A stretch of DNA of 64,000 nucleotides from a virus. This document shows positions 44,752 through 54,010 of this stretch, in pieces. Made by a program: the position numbers and the translations under genes. The notes beneath the pieces are model-generated. The model was not told the origin of the DNA, ran no database searches, and saw nothing but the letters and a program-made list of their open reading frames with translations. Numbering within the stretch: position 1 is the first letter of the stretch; each line of letters opens with the position of its first letter. Location of the stretch: the IMG/VR virus record IMGVR_UViG_3300002835_000172, positions 1 through 64,000 of that record, one strand, 5' to 3'.

Positions 44752-47720
44752 GCGTTGCCCCTTGGTATTGCTCGTGCTCTTTGTCTCCGTGGAGCAGTTC
44801 CACCTATCTTGTTTTTAGCAAAAGAGAAAGTTCCACTACTAAACGGAAGATTGCTCTTGAACCAATGCTTAACAAACTCCCTGCGGACTTTGTCATTAGC
44901 GGGATCATCAATAGCAAAAATCCAATCTTGGTGAATAAACTTTTTACCGCCACGAGTTTGAGCAATCATTGATTTGATTCTAAAATACTCCGCTTCAGAG
45001 TTAATCAAACCACCCGCACCAAAGTTTTCATAAAAAGATAGCGCTTTTTTGAATCCCCCTAGTCTGTTTTCGGGTATATTGCCACCATTAAAACCAACTC
45101 TCGCCCAAACATATTGACCGTCATCAACTGCACCAACTTTTGCTTTACTGATACCAATCTGCTTTAAGAAAAGAAACGCATGCTGATTATAGATTGTCTG
45201 TATGTCAGCGCCTCTGTCCATTTTGCTTCTCACGAACATGGTTGATTGTTTTACATATCCACTATTTACGCTCACGAGGCGACCGGAATCACCAATTGCT
45301 GCACGAACAATATTCCCGTTTGCATCAATTTCATTGAATACGACACTCACGCTGTGCTGATCGTTGTTCCCTATTCGCACCGTTGCTACCGCATTGTAAA
45401 GTTTTCCATTTGCACCCTCAATACGAGAATGACCATACGCTTCTTCTAAATACTTCTTTTTCCCCGCAAAGTCAAGCGAGCGCCATTTTTCTGGCGTCAT
45501 ATCCTCAAATGGTTTCTTTCCAGTACCGTAACGCTTTTCCATATACTTAGCAAGTTTTCCGCTACGACGCTTTATGGCATCGTCAATTTGTGATTTGATC
45601 TTCTTCACAACATCTTCGTCTAGTGGTTTCACAACACCAGTTGCGTCAGGGTTGAAATTCAATCCTCTTTGAATTCTTTTTACTGCTTTGTCAACTTCAG
45701 GTTCAAAACGATCATAATTCTTCAGCATCTGCTCGTATCGTCCAATACTTTCTTTCATTTTGGCAATATCTTTTGCCTTGCTGACGCGTAGTTCTTCCAT
45801 TTGCGTTGGACTGAGATTTCCTGTTGGGTTCTTTATTAAAGCCCAAGCACTATCAACAGCGGCTTTGTCCCTGTTCAAAGCCTCACTGAGTTTGAGTCTG
45901 TTTAAAGCAATTCTTCGCACATAGGATGCTTGTGCTTCTTCAATTGTTTTTTTCAAATCAATTTGAGGATTGGCTTTATATTTCTCAATTATTGATTGAA
46001 GCAAATCTTGAAAATCTCTTTCAGCAGCCATTCGACCCTGATTGTCATTAAATATCATTTCGTCAATATGCCGCCCAAAGTTTTGTAGATTTTTAGGGTC
46101 TTTGATTTGGAGCAATACATCTTCTACGATTTTTTCGTTTGCCGTAGAAAGGTTCGCTACGTCTATTTTTGCTGGTTTGAATACAAGTTCAGATGGTGAT
46201 TCATCACCAATGTTTGGAGGATTTGGTTTAACTCGTTTTGGTGTTTTGAATGGTGCGTCAATCGGGTCAATCGCAGGTACGGGAGCGGCGACTTCATCTT
46301 TGTTGGCATCAAGAATTTCCTGCCACGAATCGCGGTAATCCTTAATGTATGTCTTGACTCGTGCGATATTGATTTTTTCACCATTTCGTTCAATGAAGTC
46401 ATTGTCTGAAAGTTCGCCTCTGTCAATTGCTTGTTGTAGACGCTCCAACCTTGCGTTTGATGCAGTAATTTTTGCGCTTGCTTCATCCCTTTTATCTCTT
46501 TTTCTGGCAGGAGTTTGCGGAAAATTGGCTGGATCATTAACAATCATTATTCGGTCATTTGGAATGACGTCACGAACAACATATTCTTGAAAATTGTCGT
46601 CGTTCAACGCTTGATTCAAGTCAACTTTTCGTGCAGCCTTCCTTGCTCGTTTTCTTTTTTGTGCGTCAGCGATGGCAGCCAGAGCCATCGCCTCACGGTT
46701 TCGCCTCATCTCCTCTGAACGAGCCGCGTTGTCGCTATCTCCGCGAGGTGCTGGTTTTGGAACCCTTCGCTGTTCTGATTCAGCGTTGAGCATCGCGCCT
46801 ATGTCACCTTCAGGGTTTTTCCTAGGGCGACGAGGTTTAACAATCTTTGGCTCAACTATAGGTTTTTCAACAGCATTTTCTTTTTCTTGTTTTGGTGCTT
46901 TTGGCTTCTTTGTTGCTTCAACAACTGCACGGCGACGACGGCGAGCAGGTGCTTCGCCAGTACGCGGTGCACCGGGTTGTTCAATTTCACGATCCATGCG
47001 TCGTTGTTCTGATTCGCGTAGATTACCTTCACCCCTTGGCTGTACTGCACGCCGTCTGCGGGCAGGACGAGCAACAGCATTGCGTCGTTTCAATTCCGCA
47101 ATTACACGCTTGTAATCGTCGCTGTCTCTTCCGCCAGTAGCGTTTTCTAATTCGTCACGCATTTCTTGCAGAACATTTAGTGGTTCAGCCGCGAGGAGAT
47201 TCCTATTGTTACGAGGCGGACGAGCAGGGGCTAATTCTCGTGGTGTGTCAGGTGCATCAACCGATGGTGGTCGAGCAACAACAGTTCGCCTACGATCACC
47301 ACGAGGGCTAGGTGCGTCTCCGCCGTCCAATCGTTCGGCAACGCCACGCAAACCTTGCTCAAGACGACCAGCGCCACCACCATTGGGATTAAGTCTTGCA
47401 AGTATCCGTCGTTCACGGCGAGCAATACGACGACCCCTACGAGCATCATCAACATTTTCCAAGCGTTGACCAATGTCAGATATTTGGTTTGCAATCCGAC
47501 GGGCTACACCCCATCCACAGGATCTACCAAAACGATCAGTTATTTGTCCACCGTAACGAGTACCAACTGGACAACGCCATCCACCGCGACGGTTGGTTCC
47601 CGGTATGGAAAGACTCGGATCCCACATAGCACGGACAGCCTTAACTTCGTAAGCCATCGTTGACGTGTTTCTTTCACTAAGGAAAGATTTTGCTTTAAAG
47701 TCAACAATGTTCTGAAGCAT
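44748..47720 (-). CDS. Giant modular virion-type protein with shared N-terminal module (990 aa)
   Basis: N-terminus FKAKSFLSER, then the conserved module at residues 33-88 (WDPSLSIPGTNRRGG ...). Residues about 90-330 are Arg/Pro-rich and disordered, with a GNLRESEQRRMDREIEQPG block shared with the 890-aa protein; 400-700 is helical. The C-terminal 200 residues are a different domain from the kinase-like paralogues, with NQHAFLFLKQIGISKAKVG and YVWARVGFNGG; a toxin- or acyltransferase-like fold is possible but not shown. Likely a late virion or ejected protein. Confidence 0.7.
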   Translation of the reverse strand: MLQNIVDFKAKSFLSERNTSTMAYEVKAVRAMWDPSLSIPGTNRRGGWRCPVGTRYGGQITDRFGRSCGWGVARRIANQISDIGQRLENVDDARRGRRIARRERRILARLNPNGGGAGRLEQGLRGVAERLDGGDAPSPRGDRRRTVVARPPSVDAPDTPRELAPARPPRNNRNLLAAEPLNVLQEMRDELENATGGRDSDDYKRVIAELKRRNAVARPARRRRAVQPRGEGNLRESEQRRMDREIEQPGAPRTGEAPARRRRRAVVEATKKPKAPKQEKENAVEKPIVEPKIVKPRRPRKNPEGDIGAMLNAESEQRRVPKPAPRGDSDNAARSEEMRRNREAMALAAIADAQKRKRARKAARKVDLNQALNDDNFQEYVVRDVIPNDRIMIVNDPANFPQTPARKRDKRDEASAKITASNARLERLQQAIDRGELSDNDFIERNGEKINIARVKTYIKDYRDSWQEILDANKDEVAAPVPAIDPIDAPFKTPKRVKPNPPNIGDESPSELVFKPAKIDVANLSTANEKIVEDVLLQIKDPKNLQNFGRHIDEMIFNDNQGRMAAERDFQDLLQSIIEKYKANPQIDLKKTIEEAQASYVRRIALNRLKLSEALNRDKAAVDSAWALIKNPTGNLSPTQMEELRVSKAKDIAKMKESIGRYEQMLKNYDRFEPEVDKAVKRIQRGLNFNPDATGVVKPLDEDVVKKIKSQIDDAIKRRSGKLAKYMEKRYGTGKKPFEDMTPEKWRSLDFAGKKKYLEEAYGHSRIEGANGKLYNAVATVRIGNNDQHSVSVVFNEIDANGNIVRAAIGDSGRLVSVNSGYVKQSTMFVRSKMDRGADIQTIYNQHAFLFLKQIGISKAKVGAVDDGQYVWARVGFNGGNIPENRLGGFKKALSFYENFGAGGLINSEAEYFRIKSMIAQTRGGKKFIHQDWIFAIDDPANDKVRREFVKHWFKSNLPFSSGTFSFAKNKIGGTAPRRQRARAIPRGNA
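47457..47624 (-). repeat. Conserved 56-residue module, copy 1
   Basis: Codes residues 33-88 of the 990-aa protein. Protein sequence is nearly identical to copies at 50317-50484 and 53747-53914 while third codon positions differ at many sites, which points to selection on the protein rather than recent duplication. Confidence 0.85.
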
Positions 47721-48041
47721 TTATTTCCATTTTCCTATAAGGGTGTCGTACTTGCCGTCATACTGATTTGGTTCAATGAAATCTGAAGGATTTGGCGTAT
47801 AGCCATTCCAATCCCAAAAACTCTCAAGTGATAATGCTTCGTATTCATACTTCTTTTTGTCATTTTCAACTTTTGACAATCTCTCCTTAAGAGAAGATAA
47901 CCAATTCTTGTCGTTTTCATTTTCTTTTGGATTTACATATATAGAAACTTTTCCGTTTTTGATTACAACGATGTTGCGTGGTTCCTGTTTCTTTGCTTCA
48001 TCATCAGAAAAGAAACTTACAAAATATCCATCTTCAATCAT
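47721..48041 (-). CDS. Hypothetical protein (106 aa)
   Basis: AGGGAG 6 bases before ATG 48041 (MIEDGYFVSFFSDDEAK). Mixed alpha/beta with a charged coiled segment and an aromatic C-terminus (FWDWNGYTPNPSDF). Sits between two giant modular genes, a place also taken by other small genes in this operon (51036, 55722), suggesting small partners of the large proteins. Confidence 0.65.
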   Translation of the reverse strand: MIEDGYFVSFFSDDEAKKQEPRNIVVIKNGKVSIYVNPKENENDKNWLSSLKERLSKVENDKKKYEYEALSLESFWDWNGYTPNPSDFIEPNQYDGKYDTLIGKWK

Positions 48042-48051
48042 TTGTTTCTCC

Positions 48052-50913
48052 CTATGGTCTTGCAAGACGAATCTCGTCCGCAGCCTCTTTCAGATTTTTG
48101 AGATTGACTCGTATTGCTTGAATTGAGGCATCTATCTTGATTTTATCTGCTGGCGTAGCGGCATCCAATGAACCCCAAGCCTCTTTCATGTTTTCAACAA
48201 TCAGATCAATTTGCTGTACTGTGAGTTTTGAAATTGAGTCTTGTATTTGCGCTAGTGCTGGTGCATCCTGTCGGTTGAACTGATCAACTGCGAGCATTCT
48301 TTTTGCATCCGCCTTGGATAGTTCTCTGATTTTTCCTACGCCGTTGTTGTAGATGCCATGGTCAATTGGGATTTGCTCATTTCCAACCCAGAGGTAGTTG
48401 CCTGCATGCCTATCGGGATTGCCCATAACGCGATCCAAAACTCGCACCATTCCTTGCGCTACTGGATCTATCTGATTTGGACGATTCCGTCCAGCCTTTA
48501 TGTCACCGTCAACTACATCACCATAATGCTCTACAAGAATTGCCGCATTCCTAGTTATATTTCGGTGACCACGAATACTAACCATGTCTCCAGCAATTCT
48601 CACTCTAGACATCGGTCTGCCAAATGCTTGACCAAGCACCGCTGCGTATTGTTCACCAATAAATTCATTTTCAACAAAAGACGGGCTCTTTAGGATATAT
48701 TTTTTACCAGAAACAGCATCTTCCACTACATATGTTTTGTTCTTTTTGCTTCGTGACGCCCTGTTGTTGATTCCGTTACCCGGATCAGCCAACAACTTAA
48801 ATCGTTTTGAGATCTGACCAGCAGGCTCGTTCGGATAGTTTCCATTGGCAAGAATCGCATCTTTCAGGAAAGCATCTGGGACATCATCAAGATCTCCGCC
48901 ATTTTTCACAAACTGATTTGCTTTTGCTTGTGTTGAAATGTTTGCGTTGCCCTTTTTCACTGCCTTGGGGACAAGTATTCCATCTATTTCAACGTGACCA
49001 TGGTTTTTATTGAACCGTGACGCTTTGCTTTTCTTTATCCCTGCAACGTTTCGGTCATTGACTCTCTTCGCGGCTTCTTCGTCAAGTGAAACAACATTAT
49101 TTTTTGGTGCGTTTCTTACTCTCGGCGCTCTTGGGGGAGTTGGTGGTGTTGGAGGTTCTGGTGGTGTTGGCGAACCATCCCCCTGTGATGGTGGGGTAGG
49201 GGCGTTTAATTGTGCATTTATCCTGTTGCGAAGAGCGGTCAATCCTCCAGCAGGAACACCAAATTCTTCTCTGACCATTCTACGGTCTTGGAGTTGTTGG
49301 TTTCCTCTAACTGCCATCATCTGATCATCGTCTAATACATAATACGCATCACGACCAGAGGATTTTCCATTTTGCGTATATGCAACAACATGGAATTGAC
49401 GGTTCTCAAGTCTTGCGAGGCGGTTAGCCTTTTCTTTGGCATCTTCAAATCGGCTATAAGCAACACCAGTGTGGTCAAAATCTTGTGTTGGTTCAAGACG
49501 AGGATTCCTTGCCGCAGGGCGCACAGGTTTTACTGGTGCTGGTTCAGGTACATCATCAGGTGCGGGTTTCCGAGTTGCGCTACGGGCGGCGCCTGCTGTC
49601 GTTGCCTTCTTGCGACGACCACGGTTATTCCTTGGACGACGAGCCTGCGGTGTCGGTGGTTCAAAATCTTGTGGTGCGCTACGACCGTGAGCATCTTTCC
49701 AAGCGTCACGAAGATTAGGTTTGTTGATTGCATACCATTCGCGGCGTGTCAACATTCCAGCATTTCCACCACCTGCACGGATTTCACGAACACGCTTAGC
49801 GTATTCGTTGTATTTTCTTAATACATATGGGCTGAAATCTTCTGATGCTCCTGCGTCTGATGCTTCGCGTGCTGTCAGTACATCAACATTGGCTGGTTGT
49901 GGTGCAACGCGTGGGCGTGGCTGTGGTCGTCGTTGTCCTGCTGGTGCAGGTCGGCGTGTAGGACGAGGTTTTGGCGCAGGTGTTGGCGCTGTTTCTGGAA
50001 TAACATCGCGTCTCCTGTTTTGTGGTCGGCGAGCAGACGGTGCATCCACTTCTGCCTGTTCATTACCTTGCTGTCTTTCACCTCTAACAGCGTTCACAAC
50101 TCTGCCAACATTGCTTGCATTCCAAACTTCGGCAGCGAATTCTCTACCTCCACCACGAGCCCTTCGTGGTTTCGGTTTGTCACCACCTTCAAGACGATCA
50201 GCAATTCCTCTTAAACCACCTTCAACGCGACCAGTCTCGGGAACCCCACCAAGCCGTCTCATCATTCGTGCGTTACGACGGTCAAGGCGACGCTTTCGTT
50301 TGTCGTCATCTCGTTGTTCTAAGCGTTCACCAATGTCAGCGATTTGGTTGGCGATACGGCGTGCTACGCCCCAACCACACGAACGACCAAAGCGATCGGT
50401 GATCTGTCCGCCATATCGTGTCCCTACAGGGCATCGGAAACCACCACGACGGTTAGTGCCGGGAATAGAAAGACTCGGATCCCAAATTGCTCGCACACCT
50501 TTGATTTCAAAGTTGAAAGATGATTGGGTTTGATCAGAGATAAATGATGAAGCCTTAAAACTCAGAACATTTCGGAATTCTTCGTTTGAAAACTCAGAAA
50601 GTAAAACCTCAGATATTGACAGAACAGGAAGGTTTTTGGTTTCTACAATTTCCTGTTTAAGGAATGCAAGGTTTGCAACCTTTTTCTCTATCGCTGATCC
50701 TGATGGGCTTGGACCTTCAATAATTTTTGATGAGTCCATTGTTTGAACTAGTTCAGGTTTTGTTATAGGTGTTTTGCCATATTCTTGACGGAGAAATTTG
50801 GCAACTTCTTTAGCGGCTTCGGTCATTGGCTTGAAGGTGGATCCTTCAGGGGTCGTTGAGACGACCATAAATGGTGTGTTGTCGCGATTTTTGATAATGA
50901 AAACTAGGTTCAT
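48052..50913 (-). CDS. Giant modular protein with kinase-like C-terminal domain (953 aa)
   Basis: Unique 110-residue N-terminus, then FKASSFISD and the conserved module at 144-199, a long Pro/Arg-rich disordered region, and from about 650 a kinase-like domain: GGDLDDVPDAFLKDAI, a candidate ATP-binding Lys 742 (KYILKS), catalytic loop NPDRHAGN at 832-839 (Asp 834, Asn 839) and metal-binding PIDHG (Asp 851). The signature is that of PI3K/HipA-type kinases. Likely phosphorylates a host or virion protein or lipid. Substrate unknown. Confidence 0.75.
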   Translation of the reverse strand: MNLVFIIKNRDNTPFMVVSTTPEGSTFKPMTEAAKEVAKFLRQEYGKTPITKPELVQTMDSSKIIEGPSPSGSAIEKKVANLAFLKQEIVETKNLPVLSISEVLLSEFSNEEFRNVLSFKASSFISDQTQSSFNFEIKGVRAIWDPSLSIPGTNRRGGFRCPVGTRYGGQITDRFGRSCGWGVARRIANQIADIGERLEQRDDDKRKRRLDRRNARMMRRLGGVPETGRVEGGLRGIADRLEGGDKPKPRRARGGGREFAAEVWNASNVGRVVNAVRGERQQGNEQAEVDAPSARRPQNRRRDVIPETAPTPAPKPRPTRRPAPAGQRRPQPRPRVAPQPANVDVLTAREASDAGASEDFSPYVLRKYNEYAKRVREIRAGGGNAGMLTRREWYAINKPNLRDAWKDAHGRSAPQDFEPPTPQARRPRNNRGRRKKATTAGAARSATRKPAPDDVPEPAPVKPVRPAARNPRLEPTQDFDHTGVAYSRFEDAKEKANRLARLENRQFHVVAYTQNGKSSGRDAYYVLDDDQMMAVRGNQQLQDRRMVREEFGVPAGGLTALRNRINAQLNAPTPPSQGDGSPTPPEPPTPPTPPRAPRVRNAPKNNVVSLDEEAAKRVNDRNVAGIKKSKASRFNKNHGHVEIDGILVPKAVKKGNANISTQAKANQFVKNGGDLDDVPDAFLKDAILANGNYPNEPAGQISKRFKLLADPGNGINNRASRSKKNKTYVVEDAVSGKKYILKSPSFVENEFIGEQYAAVLGQAFGRPMSRVRIAGDMVSIRGHRNITRNAAILVEHYGDVVDGDIKAGRNRPNQIDPVAQGMVRVLDRVMGNPDRHAGNYLWVGNEQIPIDHGIYNNGVGKIRELSKADAKRMLAVDQFNRQDAPALAQIQDSISKLTVQQIDLIVENMKEAWGSLDAATPADKIKIDASIQAIRVNLKNLKEAADEIRLARP
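50317..50484 (-). repeat. Conserved 56-residue module, copy 2
   Basis: Codes residues 144-199 of the 953-aa protein; identical to copy 1 except about four positions (e.g. GGF for GGW, ADIGE for SDIGQ). Here it is internal, after an extra N-terminal domain, so it is not simply a start-proximal signal. Confidence 0.85.
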
Positions 50914-50916
50914 TGT

Positions 50917-50997
50917 TTACTTTCCACATTCGTGAAGATATTCAGCAAGCCATGCAAATCTTGAGGTTGCATTATCGCTACCGTAAAATGGTATCAC
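50917..50997 (-). CDS. Possible 26-aa peptide gene
   Basis: GTG 50997 opens a short frame (MIPFYGSDNATSRFAWLAEY) that ends 3 bases before the ATG of the 953-aa gene. It looks protein-like rather than random and fills the only gap there, but it has no ribosome binding site or family. Alternatively this is just leader sequence. Confidence 0.3.
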   Translation of the reverse strand: MIPFYGSDNATSRFAWLAEYLHECGK

Positions 50998-51035
50998 TAA
51001 GTGGGTGATATTAATTTTAGGTTGATGTCAATATA

Positions 51036-51332
51036 TTATTTGTTATCTAATTTTTTGTGACCCAAGGCAACTAGGAAATTATTAATTTTATCCTTATTTG
51101 AACCCTTGTACTCAAGTATTTCTGCATGACGGTATGAGTACCCATGCAACATACTCTCAAGGTCAGCCTTATCCGACGAGCCTTTCTTGACCGCCAAAAA
51201 GTGTTCATTATCCTTTTTGTCGGAATCTTTATCCTTTGAGTAATACTTAATAATCCCTTTATCGTCCTCAACTATGACGAGTGGATCCACCTGAACTAGT
51301 GGGTCTTTGGAGGTGATGATCGCTGCTCTCAT
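51036..51332 (-). CDS. Hypothetical protein (98 aa)
   Basis: AGGA close before ATG 51332. N-terminal strands (AAIITSKDPLVQVDPLVIVE) then a charged Lys/Asp-rich region and a C-terminal helix. Similar placement and opening to the small gene at 55722 (both begin with a strand and mention of a value-like VDP/LVTP), perhaps related partners. No family recognised. Confidence 0.6.
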   Translation of the reverse strand: MRAAIITSKDPLVQVDPLVIVEDDKGIIKYYSKDKDSDKKDNEHFLAVKKGSSDKADLESMLHGYSYRHAEILEYKGSNKDKINNFLVALGHKKLDNK

Positions 51333-51337
51333 GGTTC

Positions 51338-54010
51338 CTATGATCCTATAATCAAATCAGCAAGTCTGCCGGGGTCAACATCTGTTATATATTTCATTTT
51401 TCTTTGCGGTTTTACGCCAACCCTCAAAAGAGCCTGATCCCCACCCCTAGGGTTAGCGGTTCCATCCCCACCGGCTTTCAGTACATCTTCAACAACATTC
51501 ATATACGGGTTTTTACGCTCTGCCTCACGGATGGACTTCTGAACCTCTTCAACGGCTAAGAGTATCTCGCGCCGACTTATTTGCCTATCTTTGAATTGCT
51601 GTCTCAATGTTGCAAGCATCTCGTTTCTTCTACCACCAACATCGTTGCCTAAAAAGCCTCGTAATCCTTCGTCGTTACCATCATAATTTTCGTGAGCCCG
51701 CCCACCCCAGTTGACATCAAACCCAAGAGAAGGATCAATTGGGACGAACCGCTTCTTACCACTGGAGTCAGTCGCTACAAAGAAGTTCCCTCCATGGCGG
51801 TCTCTGTTGACCATGATGTAGTCCAAAAGTGTCGCTCTAACACGATCGGCGGGTTTTATTTGCGACACGGCTACTTGATTTCTTCCGTCTGTCAGCGCCC
51901 CATCAACGTAGTTCCCTGCGTGTTCATAAACAATAGCCCTACCAGCGCTGTTAGGGGCACCCGGTCCACCTTTTTGTTTTCCATCCATTCGCACACCACC
52001 GATAGGCATGCCAAGTCTACCAGCAAGATTATTGCCAATCACTTCATGAATGTCTTCGTTTTCTGCATGGGCACCACTTTGGTATTTTAAGAAAAACTTG
52101 TTTCCAGTGATGGCGTCGGTAAACATATGCATATTGTTGGGAATGTTGCCGTTAACACCACCACCAGCATCTGATTTAGAGAATCTTGTTGTTGCACCGT
52201 GTAGCGCTTCACCCAATAACTCATCAGGGACATCAGCCAAATCTCCACCTTTTTCTAGGTGGTCAATTGCTTGCTCCTTGGTATCCATACCTTTGTTCCC
52301 CAATGGAACGCTTTTCACATCAGGCAAACCGTCTTCACCTAATTTGTTCAGTTTTTCTGGTGCATGACCATCTTTTGCTTTTGGTGGTGAGACATCCCAT
52401 CCACCTTCTGGTTCTGGTATGTCTGCTGGTCGTTGTGGTGGTTGCGCTGGTTGCTGTACGCGTGGAGCGTTCTGGTCGTTGACATTATTATTTGGTACAA
52501 CAACTTGATTTCGTTGCCTAAATTCAATAGCAGCATCAATTTCGGCAAGTCTTAATTCGGCAGCGGAAACTCCGTCTTTTATTTTTTCTTTTTGTCCCCA
52601 CATTCGCAATAAATTATCTCTGGCTTCGTCTCTTTCCCGTTCGCTACCATTCTTTTTACTCTGCCAGTCTTCAAAGGCTCTATCAAATCCTGCTTGAGCC
52701 TCTTTGAGAAGTTCTTGATCTCTAATTTTCTTTCCCAAAACTTCTTCTTTGGACATGTTGCGCAAATTATTGTAAGCGTTCGGCTTGTATCTTTCAATTT
52801 CCCCTTCTACTGCTTTGACTAAAGCCTCGTCTCTTTGCTGGTCAAACTCCCTGCGGGGGTTTATGTCTCTTGCTGGCAGTGGCGGTGGACCTGCTCGTCG
52901 TGCAGGTGCTTCAGGTTCAGGCTGTGGCGCTCCTGCTTGTTGCCCAAATATTTGTTGGTTAACAAAATTGCCACGAGCATTACGCTTATTGTTGTCATCG
53001 TAATACCGACCAAACCTTCTCTCTAGTTCGGCTTTTTCTTCGCCTTCAGGGAAGTCTGGTTTACGCCAATACGCATCTTCGGGTAGTCCGCGAAGATCGC
53101 CAAATCGGTTAACAACATTACGGATAGAACGATCGTCCGGTATGCTCCCTCCCAACTCGTCTGCTGTTGGGTTCCATGCGGGTGGTGGTGGAATTGGTGA
53201 TGATTGTTCCGCTGGTCGTTCTGGTGGTTTTGGTGCGGGTTTTCTGCGTGGCACCTTTGTCGGTACAGGTTTTGAACCGTCAACAAAATCTGCTTCAGGT
53301 TTTCTTCTAACAGTTCTTTTTGCGCCTTGTTGTGTAGCGTTTCGTCGGCGTCGTCGTGGAGCATTTGGTGCGGGTGGTTCACCTGTGCGTGGTGCGCCGG
53401 GTTGAACTATTTCTCTGTCCATTCTTCGTGCTTCTGATTCACGGAGATTTCCTCTTCTCCGAGGTGCCCGTGCTGGTTCTCTTGCTGGTTGTTCAGCATC
53501 TCCGCCAACAGGGATTCTTGGACGAGCAGGAGGTTCTATGCGTGCAGGATTTTGAACAGCGATTCGTGGACGAGCAGGAGCGCGTGGAGTAGTTACTGGT
53601 TTTCCAGTTGCTCCACCATCTAACGCGTCTGCCAAACCGCGAGCGCCACGCTCAAGTAAGCCGGGTTTATCTTGACGAGCCAAAAACCGTTGCACACGCG
53701 CATTCCGTTTTGCCAAACGAGCATTTCGTTTACGGTCGTCAACATTTTCTAGCCGTTCACCAATATCTGCTATCTGGTTTGCGATTCTCCGAGCAACACC
53801 CCACCCGCAAGACCTTCCGTAACGGTCAGTGATTTGACCGCCATATCTTGTACCAACAGGGCAACGCCAACCACCACGGCGATTGGTGCCCGGAATAGAC
53901 AAACTTGGATCCCAGAGAGCGCGAGCGCCTTTAACATCATAATTAAAAGTACTTGCAGTTTGCTCAGCGAGAAACGCGAGCGCCTTGTAATTCACTTCAT
54001 TCTTGAGCAT
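51338..54010 (-). CDS. Giant modular protein with kinase-like C-terminal domain (890 aa)
   Basis: Conserved module at residues 33-88 after YKALAFLAEQ; Arg/Pro-rich region with GNLRESEARRMDREIVQPG; charged helices at about 400-520; then GGDLADVPDELLGEAL and a kinase-like domain with Lys 642 (KFFLKY), NRDRHGGN at 735-742 (Asp 737, Asn 742) and PIDPS (Asp 759). Paralogue of the 953-aa protein but with a different middle. Probably a structural or injected effector kinase; activity not shown. Confidence 0.75.
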   Translation of the reverse strand: MLKNEVNYKALAFLAEQTASTFNYDVKGARALWDPSLSIPGTNRRGGWRCPVGTRYGGQITDRYGRSCGWGVARRIANQIADIGERLENVDDRKRNARLAKRNARVQRFLARQDKPGLLERGARGLADALDGGATGKPVTTPRAPARPRIAVQNPARIEPPARPRIPVGGDAEQPAREPARAPRRRGNLRESEARRMDREIVQPGAPRTGEPPAPNAPRRRRRNATQQGAKRTVRRKPEADFVDGSKPVPTKVPRRKPAPKPPERPAEQSSPIPPPPAWNPTADELGGSIPDDRSIRNVVNRFGDLRGLPEDAYWRKPDFPEGEEKAELERRFGRYYDDNNKRNARGNFVNQQIFGQQAGAPQPEPEAPARRAGPPPLPARDINPRREFDQQRDEALVKAVEGEIERYKPNAYNNLRNMSKEEVLGKKIRDQELLKEAQAGFDRAFEDWQSKKNGSERERDEARDNLLRMWGQKEKIKDGVSAAELRLAEIDAAIEFRQRNQVVVPNNNVNDQNAPRVQQPAQPPQRPADIPEPEGGWDVSPPKAKDGHAPEKLNKLGEDGLPDVKSVPLGNKGMDTKEQAIDHLEKGGDLADVPDELLGEALHGATTRFSKSDAGGGVNGNIPNNMHMFTDAITGNKFFLKYQSGAHAENEDIHEVIGNNLAGRLGMPIGGVRMDGKQKGGPGAPNSAGRAIVYEHAGNYVDGALTDGRNQVAVSQIKPADRVRATLLDYIMVNRDRHGGNFFVATDSSGKKRFVPIDPSLGFDVNWGGRAHENYDGNDEGLRGFLGNDVGGRRNEMLATLRQQFKDRQISRREILLAVEEVQKSIREAERKNPYMNVVEDVLKAGGDGTANPRGGDQALLRVGVKPQRKMKYITDVDPGRLADLIIGS
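53747..53914 (-). repeat. Conserved 56-residue module, copy 3
   Basis: Codes residues 33-88 of the 890-aa protein. Same module as at 47457 and 50317. The six conserved features are WDPSLSIPG, NRRGG, RCPVGTRYGG, TDR, SCGWG and ARRIANQI. Confidence 0.85.

Noticed and set aside
47206-47469. Plus-strand open frames opposite the Arg-rich regions of the giant genes (also 46672-47115, 49010-49324, 49721-50533, 53142-53405)
   Set aside because: They are the antisense reading of GC-rich Arg/Pro repeats, give low-complexity Ala/Arg/Ser/Gly products and lack start signals.
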